A stretch of 64,000 nt of DNA from Deroplatys truncata (taxonomy: Eukaryota > Arthropoda > Insecta > Mantodea > Mantidae), in contig CM060989.1 in NCBI GenBank assembly GCA_030765065.1, forward strand, positions 41,965,501-42,029,500, given 5' to 3'. Both the position numbers and the translations under genes were made by a program. How positions within the stretch are numbered: position 1 is the stretch's first letter; each line of letters begins with the position of its first letter. This document shows, piece by piece, positions 1 to 11,470 of the stretch. Below the pieces are notes generated by a model, which had not been told where the DNA came from, searched no databases, and saw nothing but the letters and a program-made list of their open reading frames with translations.

Positions 1-779
1 TTCCTGTCCCAAAAAAGGGATGGACCGATGACTCGAACCTTACTTCCTCAAACAAATTGCAGTCTTGTGTATGAAGGTTTTTCCTCTCGACTTACAATAT
101 TAAATACATTTTACATCTTTGTTTAATCTATATGTAATCAAATCAAATACGGGACAGAGCTGAACCACATCATATGCCCTCACATGAAATTTCTCAATGG
201 ACTGTAAGGACGTAAGGTGAACATCACAGCGGCTTGGAAGCAGTAACCCTCACTGCTGGGGTCAAAACACAGTGCGGCTTGGTTGGAAGCAATGAGGTAG
301 CAGCCTTACCCTGCTCAGCGCCCGTAATGCGGCCAGGGGAAATTGTCATTACTACTGGTACTCTCAAAGAAGATAACCAGCCTTCTAAAGTCCATTATCA
401 GTTTTCTTAAATTTGGTGACCTATCATTGCTAGTGACGATCTTATAGTACGCTGATATCCAGTACAATACAGAAAGGAAAGCTATAGATCAATCTGACTT
501 AAGACTGCCTTTGCGGTCAAATGGTCAGGACTCCGACTTCTCAACAGTAGTCGCGGAGGAGTTCCCTTAAACCAAATCATTCCATATCCCCACCAGGGTC
601 TGGAGGTATAAATGCGAGACGAATGTGAGTATGTTTGATAGTAAGAAGTAATTTGGTTTTATTCTAACACATCTGCAAAATTACAATCTGTTCAATAATT
701 GAACATAAGCAATAATGAAAACTTTGCAATTTATTTTTACAAACCATGGCCCATTGGCTTATATATTTGCTTATACTTT
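1..779. other. No gene seen; possible LINE 3' flank
   Basis: No open reading frame or RNA gene could be supported here. It lies downstream of the minus-strand Jockey RT remnant that ends near 780, so part of it may be that element's 3' untranslated region. No poly(A) tail or target-site duplication was found to prove this. Confidence 0.4.
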
Positions 780-1906
780 TTGTTAAAATCTGTAAAGCAT
801 TTCCAAAACCTGGTTCCTCTGTAGTCAGTTGCTTGTGCTGGGGCTGTTGTCCAGTAAGTTTATCGCCAGTGCATTGGTAAGACTGCTGAGACGTTTCTGG
901 TAGGAGAGAATGTGCTGTGATTTCCTGTTTAACTATTGGAAGCTGTAAATTATTGTATTTATTACTGATGTACCAGGGATGTTAACAATGCTTCGGATAG
1001 TTTTATTTGAAAAAGTTCTAGATCTCTGTTTAAGTTGCTTGCTGTACCCCATAAGTGAATTCCATATGTCTATACTGGTTTAAGGATAGTTTTGTGGAGA
1101 GTTAGTTTGTTACTACAGTTGTGATTTAGGCCCCAGAAGTCGATGCATTTCGCTGTATTTTAAAGCTGTTTGCCTTTAGTCCATATGTTTTTTCCAGGTA
1201 AGTTGTCGATTAAGGTTGAGTGTAAACGTTATATGGCGACTTTTGGTTTTCTTTATTTTAATTCTATACTTTTTAAGCCAGATTTCTCTATTAAATAGAT
1301 GGTTTTCTTCAAGTTTGGAAGAGGTATTTGAATTCTCAAGAACTGAAAGAACAGCTGTGTAATCTGCAAACGTTGCTATGGTCATGTTTGTTGGTAAGTC
1401 AGCGATGTACAAGATATATAGAATTGGTCCTAAGACACTGCCTTGTTGTATGTCTGACTTAATAGGATAAAGCGCTCTAAGGCTTTCTTGGAATTTGACT
1501 TGCAAATATTTTTTTCTATGTAAGATTTTAGTAACATGTAGAAATGATGTGGCAAATACTTCCTCAGTTTAAACGTCAGTACAGTATAACAAACCTTATC
1601 AAACGCCTGGCTAACACCGAGAAAGACTCCTTAGCAGCACTGTTGTTGATCAAATGCGGAGTTAATGATGTCAGTTATTCGATATATTTGTTCAATTGTG
1701 GAGTGTTGTGGTTGGAGTAGAAATTGGAAACTGGGAATCAGTGAAGAGAAATGAGGTTTCAGTTTAATCAGAAGTAATTTCCCAAATAATTTAGAGTGCT
1801 GGAAGCAAGTTAATTAGCTAATAAAATGTTATTTCATTTGGAGACTTTCCTGGATTTAATATGGCTATTATGTGCGTTAGTTTCCAAGCTCCGGGGAAGT
1901 AACCAA
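780..1906 (-). pseudogene. Jockey-like non-LTR retrotransposon reverse transcriptase remnant
   Basis: This is the reverse transcriptase of a Jockey-type LINE, which copies its RNA into a nicked target. Read on the minus strand with frameshifts, the order matches the family: YFPGAWK and a PGKSPNE-like segment near 1900-1840, QFLLQPQHSTIEQIYRI near 1740-1680, GVFLGVSQAFDKV near 1630-1590, QGSVLGPILYILYIADLP near 1460-1390, the active-site box FADY near 1370-1359, then LTWKKHMD and YGIQLMG near 1180-1040, and a PWYISN-like C-terminus ending near 780. The catalytic FADD box is changed to FADY, and there are stops and frameshifts, so it is dead. The longest open piece is 1176-1505. The N-terminal endonuclease is missing: the copy stops at 1906, where a family X repeat begins. 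Confidence 0.88.
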
Positions 1907-2838
1907 TTTTTACTTTCTCTACTACGTATAGTAAGTAGAGGAAGTATTGTATACCATCCAAAAATTCGATACCGAGATTTCACTGGAAATATATGTTTTG
2001 AGACTCCATGAATCCAAAAAAAAAAAGCATTTTTGGAAACATGTCCGTGTGTGTGTCTGTGAACAGCATAACTCAGAAACGAACATCGGATAAACACCAA
2101 ACTTGGTATTTAGGTTCAGTATCTTCCAGAGATGCGACACGAAGGTTTTCAAGAAAATCCCCTCACCTCAGATTACCCTTTACATGAAACATTTTTCGAA
2201 AATTTTAATTTTCTCAAAAATGGCTCTTAACGATTTTGATTAAAATATAATATGTTTAAGATATTTTCATGACAAATAAAATGTATATCTTGAATTTTCT
2301 GGGAATGTCTCCTAAAGTATTCTTCATTGTCAACGACTTTTGCATAACTGATAAACCATAAGAGATAGACAAAATTTTACTACACAAAAAAATGTAGATC
2401 GCGTTAAAATATACACAATTTATGTCATACACATTTTTGTTGTTGAGTGAACAATTTTCGGGATATTGCTTGTTATTTCCTTAAATTTTTCAATAGTTAT
2501 TTTCTCAAATGGGAATTTGTTATTCATTTTTTGTCTCGGATATGCAAAAGAATGGTGCTGCACATAGCAACCAGCTATTAAGAGATATGTTTGTGCTTAT
2601 ATTGCCCTTGTAAATACAAAACAAGGAAAACATAGTAGGCCTTAAGCGATAGTCAAATATTTTTAGAACTGGTCGCTATGTGTAAAATGCAATTCTCTTT
2701 GCATGTCAAAAGATCGTTTATGCAAATGTTTATCTGGATTAATATGAAATAGATGGAGATTAAGGGTTTGTAAAAATAGTTTGTACAAGAGTAGAGAAAG
2801 TCATGTGAATGTAACACATCAGATTTTTAGTATAGTTT
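1907..2838 (+). repeat. Family X repeat, copy 1
   Basis: A near full-length copy. It begins in a T-run followed by ACTTTCTCTACTACG and ends ATGTAACACATCAGA plus T-run. The hairpin end spans about 1912-1945. The central part from about 2440 is a subtype shared with the copies at 57.5 and 59.2 kb. The open frames across it (for example 1834-2100) are chance and are not conserved between copies. Confidence 0.8.
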
Positions 2839-3234
2839 TGAAACTAAAAATAATGAATATTAATGGCTTGACTGTTAAGTCCCGAAGTATTTGTCGAGTG
2901 ATAAAATCATACAAAAATTAATAAAACAACGTTAAGAAACTACAGTTCAGCGAGCAGATCCAAGCTCCCGATATGATCAAATACGTTAAAGGGCTATAGA
3001 AATGAAACAATAATAGGAAGCAAATATCTGACTTAAGTAATTCTGAAGCTTGGGGGTAAGCATCAGTTTATGTGTAGATAGACGTTTCATTAAGGGAAAC
3101 AAAGCCCCTCTGTTGACTAGAAGGAGAGATTTTTTGTTTTACATGCAATCTCTCCCCAATTATGCGCTTTATTCGTTTAAAATGTTGAGAGTCTCCTCCC
3201 TTGTGTTTCAGAGTCGTTTTCGATTTCATGTTTT
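2839..3234. other. No gene seen
   Basis: AT-rich sequence between a family X copy and a SINE-A insertion. Nothing recognisable on either strand. Confidence 0.4.
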
Positions 3235-3247
3235 ATAAAGCTTATAC

Positions 3248-3631
3248 GGCGGCGCCGTGGCCGAGTGGTGGACCTCTCACCTCTCACTGAGGTGGCCCGG
3301 GTTCAATCCCAGGGACCTTCATGTGGGATTTGTGGTGGACAAAGCGGCGTCTTGGCGGGTTTTCTCCGGGTTCTCCGGTTTCCCCCGCCATGCATTCCAC
3401 CAACTGCTCCATCATCACCTTTCCTTTCATCCATTTCACCGTCATCTCATTTCATTTACTTCCTTCATCCCATACCAGGCATCGGGCTGATCACCCATCC
3501 TGGACATTCTGTCTGCTCCACGAGTGTGTCTGCTCCCCGACGGGCCTCTGACCCCAGGATCCGCCTGTAAGTCCTGGGGGGAGTAAGTCCCACATAAGGT
3601 GAGGATAAACAGTGAATGAATGAATGAATGA
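3248..3631 (+). mobile_element. SINE-A, complete, with 13-bp target-site duplication
   Basis: A tRNA-derived SINE of 384 bp. The head has a Pol III A box in GTGGCCGAGTGG (about 3257) and a B box in GGGTTCAATCCC (about 3299). A non-tRNA body and a (TGAA)n tail at about 3612-3631 follow. ATAAAGCTTATAC is repeated exactly at 3235-3247 and 3632-3644, as expected of LINE-driven target-primed insertion. The long open frames over the body (3257-3570) do not encode a known protein. A reverse-strand relative is at 46263-46556. Confidence 0.9.
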
Positions 3632-3654
3632 ATAAAGCTTATACAAGAAGTAAT

Positions 3655-4562
3655 TTGATCTGGTTCGGTGCAGTATACATTTTTAATTTCTTTACCATGT
3701 ACCTAGTCGGTAGATCAAGGTATTTATTACATTCCATCTACAATTTCGATACGGAGATTTCACCGAAATACATGTTTTGAGGTTCCTCCCTAAATAAAAA
3801 CAAGCATTTTCATGAAACGTCATGTATATGCTTGACCGCGAACAGCATAACTGAAAAATGAAAAGTCTGATAAGTACCAAACTTTGTATTTAAAGTCAAG
3901 TATCTTCCAAAGATACAACAGAGAATTTTCAAGAAAATCCCACACCCCAGACTACTTTATATGAAAAAGTTTTGTTATTTTTGGTTTTATCAAAAAGCGA
4001 TTCTAACGATTTTGATTAAAAGTCCTATACTGAAGATATTTACATGACAAATAAAATGTATATCTGGAGTTTTCTGCAAATAGCCTGTGAAGCCCTCTTC
4101 ATTCGGAAGGAATTTTGTATAACTGGTAAATCTTATGAGCTAGACATAGATTTACTTGCGCAGAAAATATGAAACTCTTTAAACACACAATTTTTTCAAA
4201 TACCTTTTTATGTGGCGTCAGCCATTTTTTTAAATACCGTTATTTTGGTTTAAAATGTTGAATACTTTTATCATTTTGTTAAGCTGTTGTCATTATTCAG
4301 ACGTTTCTCGCGATGTCGCGGAAAGAGTATTGAATTTCAAGGTCAGCATGTAGTGGTCCGCTTTTAAACATCTGCCTATCATTCGGTTTCCATTATCTCA
4401 CTTGCACCTATAACGAAATGTATGATGGAACTATTTCTGCAAAGCTTTATCTCGATTAAGATGAAATGTATGAAAAATAAGCTTCTGTAGGAATAACTTA
4501 TAGAAGATATATAAAAATAAACGGTAGTCACTTGAGAAAGTCATATGAATGTACATCAGAAT
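3655..4562 (+). repeat. Family X repeat, copy 2
   Basis: Recognised by the hairpin-proximal segment near 3676-3780, the AACAGCATAACTGAAAAATG block near 3840, and the terminal GAGAAAGTCATATGAATGTA near 4534. It is more diverged than copy 1; the end hairpin is degraded. Confidence 0.75.
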
Positions 4563-4924
4563 TTAATTTAATAAGCATTTTGCTATCTTCTGTGGAAAGT
4601 TTTGCTATATCTCAGTTGTCACTTGTATCTTCTGGTAGAAGTTGACGAAGGATGTGATTATCCTGCTCGGATATTTTTCAGTGAAATATTTTCTCTCTCT
4701 TGTTTTGTATTGGACTTCAACTGTGAGCGTCATCACCTTTCTTCTGTTGTAAAAGTCGTATTATACAACTTCATACGAGTTTTTAGGTCTCGTTTTATCT
4801 TTATCTATTCTGTGGTATTTATGTGGATTTTATATTGTGGTATTTATGTGGATTTTACGTATCACTGATGTTCCCTTGTTGTGAGCAGGTTATAATTTCT
4901 TACAAGGTGTCAAACGTTAAGGTG
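4563..4924. other. No gene; short tandem duplication
   Basis: Contains a direct duplication of a 22-bp unit reading TGTGGTATTTATGTGGATTT at about 4810-4857. The 88-codon open frame at 4602-4868 matches nothing I know. Confidence 0.4.
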
Positions 4925-5412
4925 CTCACGTGTTCCGTGCTCTTGTACAGCAGCCGCCTGTGGTAAAAGTAAAGTTATATAGCCGTAACAGCCCTTTTTG
5001 CTTCCAACGTAACCTATTGGAAGGAGGGATAAAGGGTGACCACATCCGGATGCCGAGGACGCAAGCACAGATGGGGTTCCTAATGTTTCCAGATTGGACG
5101 CGTCCAATGTAGCCCGATCCTGGTCACAAGCAACCACCTCCAGCGTCTCCGGGGTGGAGCCAGGGAAGAAACCTCTACAGTGGGCAAGCCACCGTCCAGC
5201 CGCAACCAGCTGAACACCGTCGCCTGGTCCTACAACCCTGAAATACATCAAGAACAATGATGGGTACAGGAAATGAGAAGGAAGAGAGTCGTGGTAGAAG
5301 ATGAACCACCCTTGCATTCTTGCCGAAAATCCCTTGGGCCAGAGCGGGTGGTCGTCGAGAATCGAACCTGGGACCTCCCGAATACGGGTCACCTGAGCCA
5401 TCCCGCTCGTAG
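4925..5412 (-). mobile_element. SINE-C copy
   Basis: A tRNA-derived SINE on the minus strand. The head at the right end reads GAGCGGGATGGCTCAGGTGAC (A box side) with a B box GGTTCGATTCTCG near 5370. The body includes the family landmarks CATCTTCTACCACG and CATTTCCTGTACCCATCA. The 169-codon frame at 4910-5419 is a read-through of the SINE, not a gene. No clear target-site duplication was found. Confidence 0.8.
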
Positions 5413-5419
5413 CCGTCAC

Positions 5420-6100
5420 TGGAAGTAAATACGAAGAAATGACACTCTATATGGTTGTTGAAGTAGTTGTTTTGCTTCACGTATGGAAAGCCAATTTGAA
5501 GAAGGTATGTTGATGTAACTTGTTTACAACACGCTTTGAGCGTCAATTTGAAGTAGAATAGTTAGTATCTTGACGTTATTTGCCCCACATTTTGGGCGCC
5601 AATTTGAAGTAGGTTGTATTGTTCTATTGTATTTCAACTGTTGGGGAGCCGAACTTGTAGTAGTTGCAACCGCACGTGTAGTAAACAGTTTCCGGTAGCT
5701 TTGTAATTTTTTACTGTTTCTTTAAATATTATGTATTTATGTTTGCCTCGGCTGCGTCAGTATTTATTTTAGAGACATGGATGTCTTGGCAGGGTTGTGG
5801 TGCCACTTAAGAATATAGGCTTACACAGATTATAATTTTACTTCACTCCTTTTATTAATGCTTGACACGATTTAAATAACACTTCACTTATAGAGAGCTA
5901 TCAGATTCTTTTATGAATTACTTGCGCTTTTTAACACGTAAACTATTTTTCGTCTCACACGAATACGTATTAAATCTCTCGAGGATGTGTCTCGCGTCCG
6001 GTTAGGAACACTGTTTGCAGGCAACTTAACTGATTTCAACCGACTAAACTTGTAAATTTCTGTATTTCAAGTCTCTGACTGGCTATTTCTAATCACACTA
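5420..6100 (-). repeat. Family Y LTR-like repeat, copy 6 (truncated)
   Basis: A reverse-strand copy holding the 3' half of family Y. The left end (5440-5650) is the tandem region: read on the minus strand, TTCAAATTGGCGCCCAAAAT near 5600 is the best match in the window to a tRNA-Lys-type primer-binding site, and two decayed repeats of it lie at about 5480 and 5530. The U3-like part with TATA and CCAAT boxes is missing. Confidence 0.7.
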
Positions 6101-6890
6101 CCTCATTCTTGAGCTCCAAGCTAAGAGCAAAGGCAGAGTTTTGAAATTAAATAAGAAACGTTTGCTCTGCATCGCCCTATAGACTTCAGCAGTTCAGCAT
6201 TTGGAAGAAAAGGGAATGGTAATGCGTTACAACAGCAATAAATCTACTTAAACATGACCAAATGCAAGCACACATGGCTGTTACAAGTTTAAGGCGTAGC
6301 TACAAAACAGATTACACTTGGGATGTGTGGAATGTTTGTTTTCCGTAAGAGCAAAGTGAGCGTGGACAGATAAGATATCCTTATGTACTCGCCACACATC
6401 ATCTAATAATATTAGTCACCGTACAACAGAATGTTTCACAAAAAATAGACGAGTTTATTGCCGCTTATCTCGTGTACAGATAAGTACTGTCCACACCCTG
6501 ATGTATGGTAATACCACGCCAAGTTATCGCAGCCGTTATTAGGCACACGATAAAATTAACAACAGCCAGCGGGAGACCTGCTCTTTTGCATACTGAGTGT
6601 GGAAAACGCATTTCAGCTTCCAACTTGCTTTTTGGTTAACGCAAACAGTACGAAGTTATAGATCATAAGACTTAGTAGGGGAAATCGACTTATTGTCGTT
6701 TATTTCTCAAGAAAACAGTGCATACGAGGGTCTCACTGAAATTTTAGTATTAACGCAATAAAATTTTAAGCAATTAGATCTGATCACTGCATCTTTCAAA
6801 CTACCCTCCAATGCATTCTATACATCTCATCCTTTCAAATCACTTTTCAGATACCAAACGCCGTTCTTCTTTGGAGGAGCGTAAATACTA
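6101..6890. other. Mostly unassigned; possible mariner 3' fragment
   Basis: No gene is supported. The stretch 6719-6880 contains ACGAGGGTCTCACTGAAA, reminiscent of a mariner terminal repeat. On the minus strand it has a possible trace of a mariner C-terminus (RCIECIGG-like), but the match is weak. Confidence 0.3.
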
Positions 6891-7333
6891 GGGTGGATCG
6901 AAAAGTAACGCACAATTATTTTTTTCTGCCTTGGTATTGCAGCTGGAAATCTTGCAATTTCACACAGATATATTTGAAGTTTTCACTATAGAGGGTATTC
7001 TTTGTTTCATGTGTAGCTCTAGCGAGAGAAGCGTGAACTGCGCAACAAAGATGGCACGCATGTTACTGTCGTCCACCTGTGAAGAGCAGAGATGTGTGGT
7101 TCGATATTTGTGGGCCAAAGGGCATATTCACAGTGACATGCTTGTCGTGTATGGGGATGATTGTATGGACCGTAGCAATGTCTCCAGGTGGTGTGCATTC
7201 TTCCTAGAGGGCCGTGTGAATCTTAGTGATTCGCTACGCTCCGGGAGTCCGGTAACAGCTTTAACCCCGCAGAATGTCACAGACATTGAGACGGCAATTT
7301 TGAAGGAACGGCGTGTGCATTCAACGCAAATTT
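6891..7333 (+). pseudogene. mariner transposase, 5' end only
   Basis: The left end of a mariner element. A typical terminal motif, GGTGGATCGAAAAGTAACGC, lies just after a TA at about 6890. The N-terminal helix-turn-helix region of a mariner transposase follows, starting about 7050: CEEQRCVVRYLWAKGHIHSD, then VYGDDCMDRSNVSRWCAFFLEGR, then GSPVTALTPQNV and ILKERRVHSTQI. This half binds the terminal repeat. The catalytic half is absent because the sequence switches to family X at about 7334. The upstream codons in the 136-codon frame (6931-7050) are the non-coding leader. Confidence 0.88.
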
Positions 7334-7933
7334 CTATATAGAGATTTCACCATAAATGCATGTTTTGAGTCCCGGTCTTTCAGTGTGTCTGTGAATATTT
7401 AAGTTCTGCATATTCCAGAGATGCAACACGACGACTTTCAGAAAATCCCTCACACTTTACAAGCAACATCTCTCCAAATTTCTTATTCTCTAAAAAACAT
7501 CCATACAACTTTGTTTAAAATGCTGTAAATTTAAGATAATAACAAACTGTACAACTTGAATTTTCTGTTAATAGCCTCTGAAGTGTACTTCATTCACAAA
7601 AAAATTGTATAGTTTTGTATAATCTTTAAGAGACAGACAAAAACGTACTACCCACACAATTGAGAATTAAAACACACCATTTACTTCCAATAGCCTTTGT
7701 GACTTCAAGCCAATATTAAATTTATTTTAAAGTGCTGTTGCTATTCAGTTGTTCCTGCGATGTCATGGAAAGGAGCTTGTAATATTTAAACCGATTTTAA
7801 CAATCTGGCTGTCTATTCAATTGCCTTTGTCCCCCCTGTACATACAACGAAATGTTTAATGAAACTATTTCTGCAAAGGTTTGTCTGTATTAACATAGAG
7901 TAGATAGAAAAATAAACTTTCTTAAGAATAGTA

Positions 7934-8498
7934 CGTAAAAGGGCCCCCGAAACCGCGGCAGAGCACCGCACGCGGTCAATACAGCCCGTTATGCTTCTAT
8001 CCTGACCCCTTGGAGAGAGGGGTGACGGAAGAGACCCTAAGGGCGACCAGATCCGAGTGACGACTGGCTCAAGCATGGACGGGATCCCTACCGTTTCCAG
8101 ACAGAACGCATCCAACGCCATCCTGGCCCACCTCTTGGGCCCTAAGCCTTAGGGGAGACCCCGAAGAAATGCCTGCCCGAAAGCACCCGGATCCCAACCG
8201 AGCGGTTCTGGAACATCAGGAAGAAACCTCTAAGGAGCGCACAGCCACCACCCAGCCGCAACCCACATAACACCGTCGCCCGGTCCTACAACTCTGAAAC
8301 AGGTGTCAAGGAAAATGATGGGTACAGGAAATTAGGGGCAGGAGAATCGTGGTAGATGATGAACCACCCTAGCATTCGCCTGCCGACCCGGGGAATCCAC
8401 GAAAAAAACCATGGGTCAGTGTAAGCGGTCAACGGAAATCGAACCCAGGACCTTTCGAATACGAGTCATACACATTACCGCAGCGCCACTTCGCTCGG
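7934..8498 (-). mobile_element. SINE-C, complete, with 11-bp target-site duplication
   Basis: Full-length minus-strand SINE of 565 bp. Head at the right: ACCGAGCGAAGTGGCGCTGC (A box) and GGGTTCGATTTCCG (B box, about 8437). TAAGAATAGTA is repeated exactly at 7923-7933 and 8499-8509. It is the best length reference for SINE-C in the window. Confidence 0.92.
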
Positions 8499-8509
8499 TA
8501 AGAATAGTA

Positions 8510-9801
8510 TACAGAATGTATCTTTATTGGTGTCATATATTTAGGGGACGTGTTCCCGACATCAAAACAGTAAAAAAAAGTTCATATGTACATGGGTCTG
8601 AAAATCAACAGTTTCGTTGTTATAGATCAATGAAGATGTATTCCATGAGTGAACTACACGCATGGCCGTGCAAACAGCTATGCAGCACGTGCACGTGAAC
8701 TTTATGCAGAAAGGTACCCTGACAGGCCGTTGCCGTGTGCAAGAACATTCGCGCGAATTCACCAACGCTTGAGAGAGAATGACGCATTTGAGAGGAGTAC
8801 TAGGGATGTTGGGAGACCAAGAGCGGTACGAGGCATTGAGGTTGAAGAACGAGTTCTTCGTGCTGTGGATGCAGATCCATCACAAAGCACAAGACGTATG
8901 GCTGTAAGGGAAAGAGTTAGTTATATGACTATCTGGAGAATTCTGCATGAAAATCTTCTGTATCTCCTTCAACGTGTGCAAGGATTAAATGAGGCGGACG
9001 TTGAGCCAAGAAGACGTTTCTGTCAACACATGTTACAGCAATGCGTTGTGTTCATCAATTTCCTAGCCTGTATCTTATTCACGGATGAGGCAGATTTTAC
9101 TCGCGACGGCATCTTCAATCTTCGTAACACTCATAACTGGGCATTTGAAAATCCTAATGAAGTACGACAGGAGAACCATCAACAGAGGTTTTCTCTCAAC
9201 GTTTGGGGTGGAATCATTCATGATCATCTTACTGGTCCCTACTTCTTCCCTCCGCGTCTGAATGGACAAATCTATCTCCAGTTTCTCAGAAATTAGGTGT
9301 ATCACTTAACTAATAATGTGCCTCTGGACATCATCCAACGAATGTGATTTTTACACGATGGTGCTCCAGCTCATTTCAGTATGATAGTTCGTAAGTTTTT
9401 GAATGATCGATTTCCGCAAAGATGGATTGGTTGAGGAGGACCCATTGCATGCCCTGCTCGATCGCCTGATTTGAATTCCATGGATTTCTTCGTCTGGGGA
9501 CATTTGAAATCCTTGGTTTATGCGATTCCTGTACCTCATGTTGACATTTTGAGAAGACGTATCCAAACAGAATTTGACCAAATACGCAACACACCAGGAA
9601 TATTCAACAGAGTATGTCAGAGCATGGAACGTAATCTTACTGCATGCATCGAAGCAACGAGCAGTTTTTGTAACTTTCGATTTTGTGTTGTAACTCTGAA
9701 ATAAATGATTTTGAGACCCACTTCATACGAACTATTTTTACTGTTTTGATGTCAGGAACACGTCCCCGAAATATATGACACCAATACAGATACATCCTGT
9801 G
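8510..9801 (+). mobile_element. DD41D (rosa-like) Tc1/mariner-superfamily transposon, full length but dead
   Basis: A 1292-bp element flanked by TA (8508-8509 and 9802-9803). Terminal inverted repeats of about 80 bp (8510-8590 and 9722-9801) share TGTCATATATTT, GGGGACGTGTTCC and GACATCAAAACAGTAAAAA with few mismatches. The left TA is the last two bases of the SINE-C target duplication, so this element landed after the SINE. The broken transposase gene it carries is listed separately. Confidence 0.9.
8636..9703 (+). pseudogene. DD41D transposase of the Tc1/mariner superfamily
   Basis: The transposase cuts and joins element ends using three acidic residues. The N-terminus is a helix-turn-helix region (ELYAERYPDRPLP, TFARIHQRLRE, then a GRPRAVRG linker). 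The first aspartate is in FTDEADFTRDG near 9079, the second in FLHDGAPAHF near 9355 and the third in SPDLNSMDFFVWGHLK near 9480. I count 41 residues between the second and third, the spacing of the rosa group. The start is out of frame with the body (MKMYSMSE lies in another frame at 8631). The body has in-frame stops at about 9296, 9347 and 9433. The first 215 codons are open (8649-9296). Confidence 0.88.
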
Positions 9802-10089
9802 TAGAAGTTACATTAAAACCGACAATAGTGCGTATAGAATTTCACGTGAATGTAACATATCAGACTTTTTCGAGTCAGTGTAGTCTTAATAGGCTTAGCA
9901 GTTCAAAATTAAATTCTTTATTAACGCTCCAATATTTCTTTTGCTTGTATATAAATACTGAAAAATACATAAGTTTGCAAAGAATGGTGCTTTTATTTTT
10001 TGTAAAAATCATCCGAGATAATCACGAAGCAATTATGCTTTTATAAAGGATACTGCAAGAACAAACTTACGAATACGCTTGAAGCACTC

Positions 10090-10904
10090 TAAAAAAATTG
10101 GATGTTTTACATTCACATGACATTCTCTACCTATTATCGTTCATTAGTGGGTACACAAATTATTCTGACAAAGTTTATTTCTACTTCATTTTAATCGAGA
10201 AAAACCTTTGCAGAAATAGCTACCTATACATATCGTTATAGACAGAGAACAATGGTAGTTAAATGTTTAAGAACTGGACACTACATATTGATCTTAAAAT
10301 TCCATACATTGCGAGAAACAACTAAATATCGACAGGAGTTAAAAAGAATAACGAAGTATTGAACAAATTAAAAGAATGGTGGATATCTCGGAAATAGCTT
10401 ATGCCACAAAAAGCTATTTGGAATAAATTGTTGGTTTTAAACAGATCTACATTTTTGGTGTTACTTTTTCGTCTATCATTTAATGTTTACCAGTTATACA
10501 AGATTATACAAAATTCCTTTCAAACGAAGAGGACTTCACAGGATATTCCCAGAAAATTCAAGATCTAAATTTTATTTTTCATGTAAATATCTTTAATATG
10601 TGTATTTTAATCAAAATTATTAGAGCTATTTTTGCGAAAATAAAAAATTCGAAAAATGTTCCATGTAGAGGGCAGCTGGGGTGGGAAATTTTCTTGAAAA
10701 TCTTCTTGTAGCATCATAAATATCCGACTATTCGCTTTTGAGTTACGCTGTTCACAGACACATGGACATTTTTCTAAAAAATGCTTTTTTTTATTCAGGG
10801 ATCTCAAAACACGTATTTCCAGTGAAATCTCGGTATTGAATTTTTGGATGGAATGCAAGACCTTCTCTACCTACTATGTACGAGGTAGAGAAGGTAATAA
10901 AATG
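10090..10904 (-). repeat. Family X repeat, copy 4
   Basis: Reverse-strand copy. It begins TTACATTCACATGACATTCTC at about 10107 and ends with the hairpin segment at about 10857-10904 (CCTTCTCTACCTACTATGTA, then a GGTAGAGAAGG arm). The hairpin stem is well kept. Confidence 0.8.
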
Positions 10905-11470
10905 GCTCACAGGCTTCTATAAAGATGATTTGTGTAGGGCCATCATCCTAACAGTTCCGACCAGACTACTGTCAGCTGTTTTGGCGACCTGGTGGGCTAC
11001 TGCACCGTTTAAATATAACCGTCCTTTTACTCTATCTATCGCGAAATTAATTCCCAGTCACGTAAGCAGCGCAGCGCACGGTAGGTGAGTGAATAGTCCA
11101 TTGTTTTGGTGTACCGCATTGTCTCCAGCAGTCGTGCACTACGTCTAATTATTATGGTTACGTCGGGTACAGTACGTTATGTACCGCCGCGGCACGCTCG
11201 CCTTTCCTACTGCTGTTAATGATATACAGCAAACATTATACATCCACAGCGCCCTTAACCTAATAGCCATTCGTAACCATGAGTTTCAGTGCCTTTCTTT
11301 TGTTCCAAATGTCATTCTTTCATCAAGAAATCTCGGTGTATAGGTTAAGCTTACTTACGAAGGCGATACTGAAAAATTTTAGACTGCTATGCTTCTAAAA
11401 GGAAAGAAATTTCTTTATATTTGACAACTACTTTCTAATATTTTGTGAGTTGACTGACAAACTATACGGT
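10905..11470. other. Unassigned, locally GC-richer
   Basis: No homology recognised. The part around 11000-11220 has more G+C and CpG than its surroundings (for example CCGCCGCGGCACGC near 11182). The 70-codon frame 10876-11088 begins inside family X, so it is not convincing as a gene. Confidence 0.35.

Larger units (their letters stand above)
7336..9866 (+). repeat. Family X repeat, copy 3, split by two insertions
   Basis: The X body runs 7336-7933, is interrupted by a SINE-C and a DD41D transposon, and resumes at about 9804 with GAAGTTACATT, ending at the TGAATGTAACATATCAGACT terminus near 9866. Removing the two insertions restores a continuous X sequence. The hairpin end is missing; it starts inside the consensus next to the broken mariner. 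Confidence 0.78.

Noticed and set aside
1834..2152. Minus frames of 76 and 88 codons with a VFIRCSFLSYAVHRHTH-type sequence
   Set aside because: The same translated words occur in most family X copies on the same strand (for example 59204-59505) but with different frames and stops, so they follow from the repeat and are not a conserved protein.
1907..2838. Family X as a canonical Helitron with CTRR end
   Set aside because: No CTRR end and no hairpin set back from it; the hairpin is the terminus itself, hence the Helentron-like proposal.
3257..3570. Three overlapping open frames of 76-101 codons
   Set aside because: They lie wholly in a SINE-A with exact target duplication; proline/serine-rich sequence is what the SINE body gives in any frame.
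4910..5546. Minus frames of 169 and 123 codons
   Set aside because: Read-through of SINE-C; the same words appear in other SINE-C copies with different frames.
6719..6880. mariner 3' end in reverse orientation
   Set aside because: Only scattered residues match a mariner C-terminus; kept as a note and not called as an element.
8411..8698. Plus frame of 95 codons
   Set aside because: Spans the junction of SINE-C and the DD41D element, which have separate origins.
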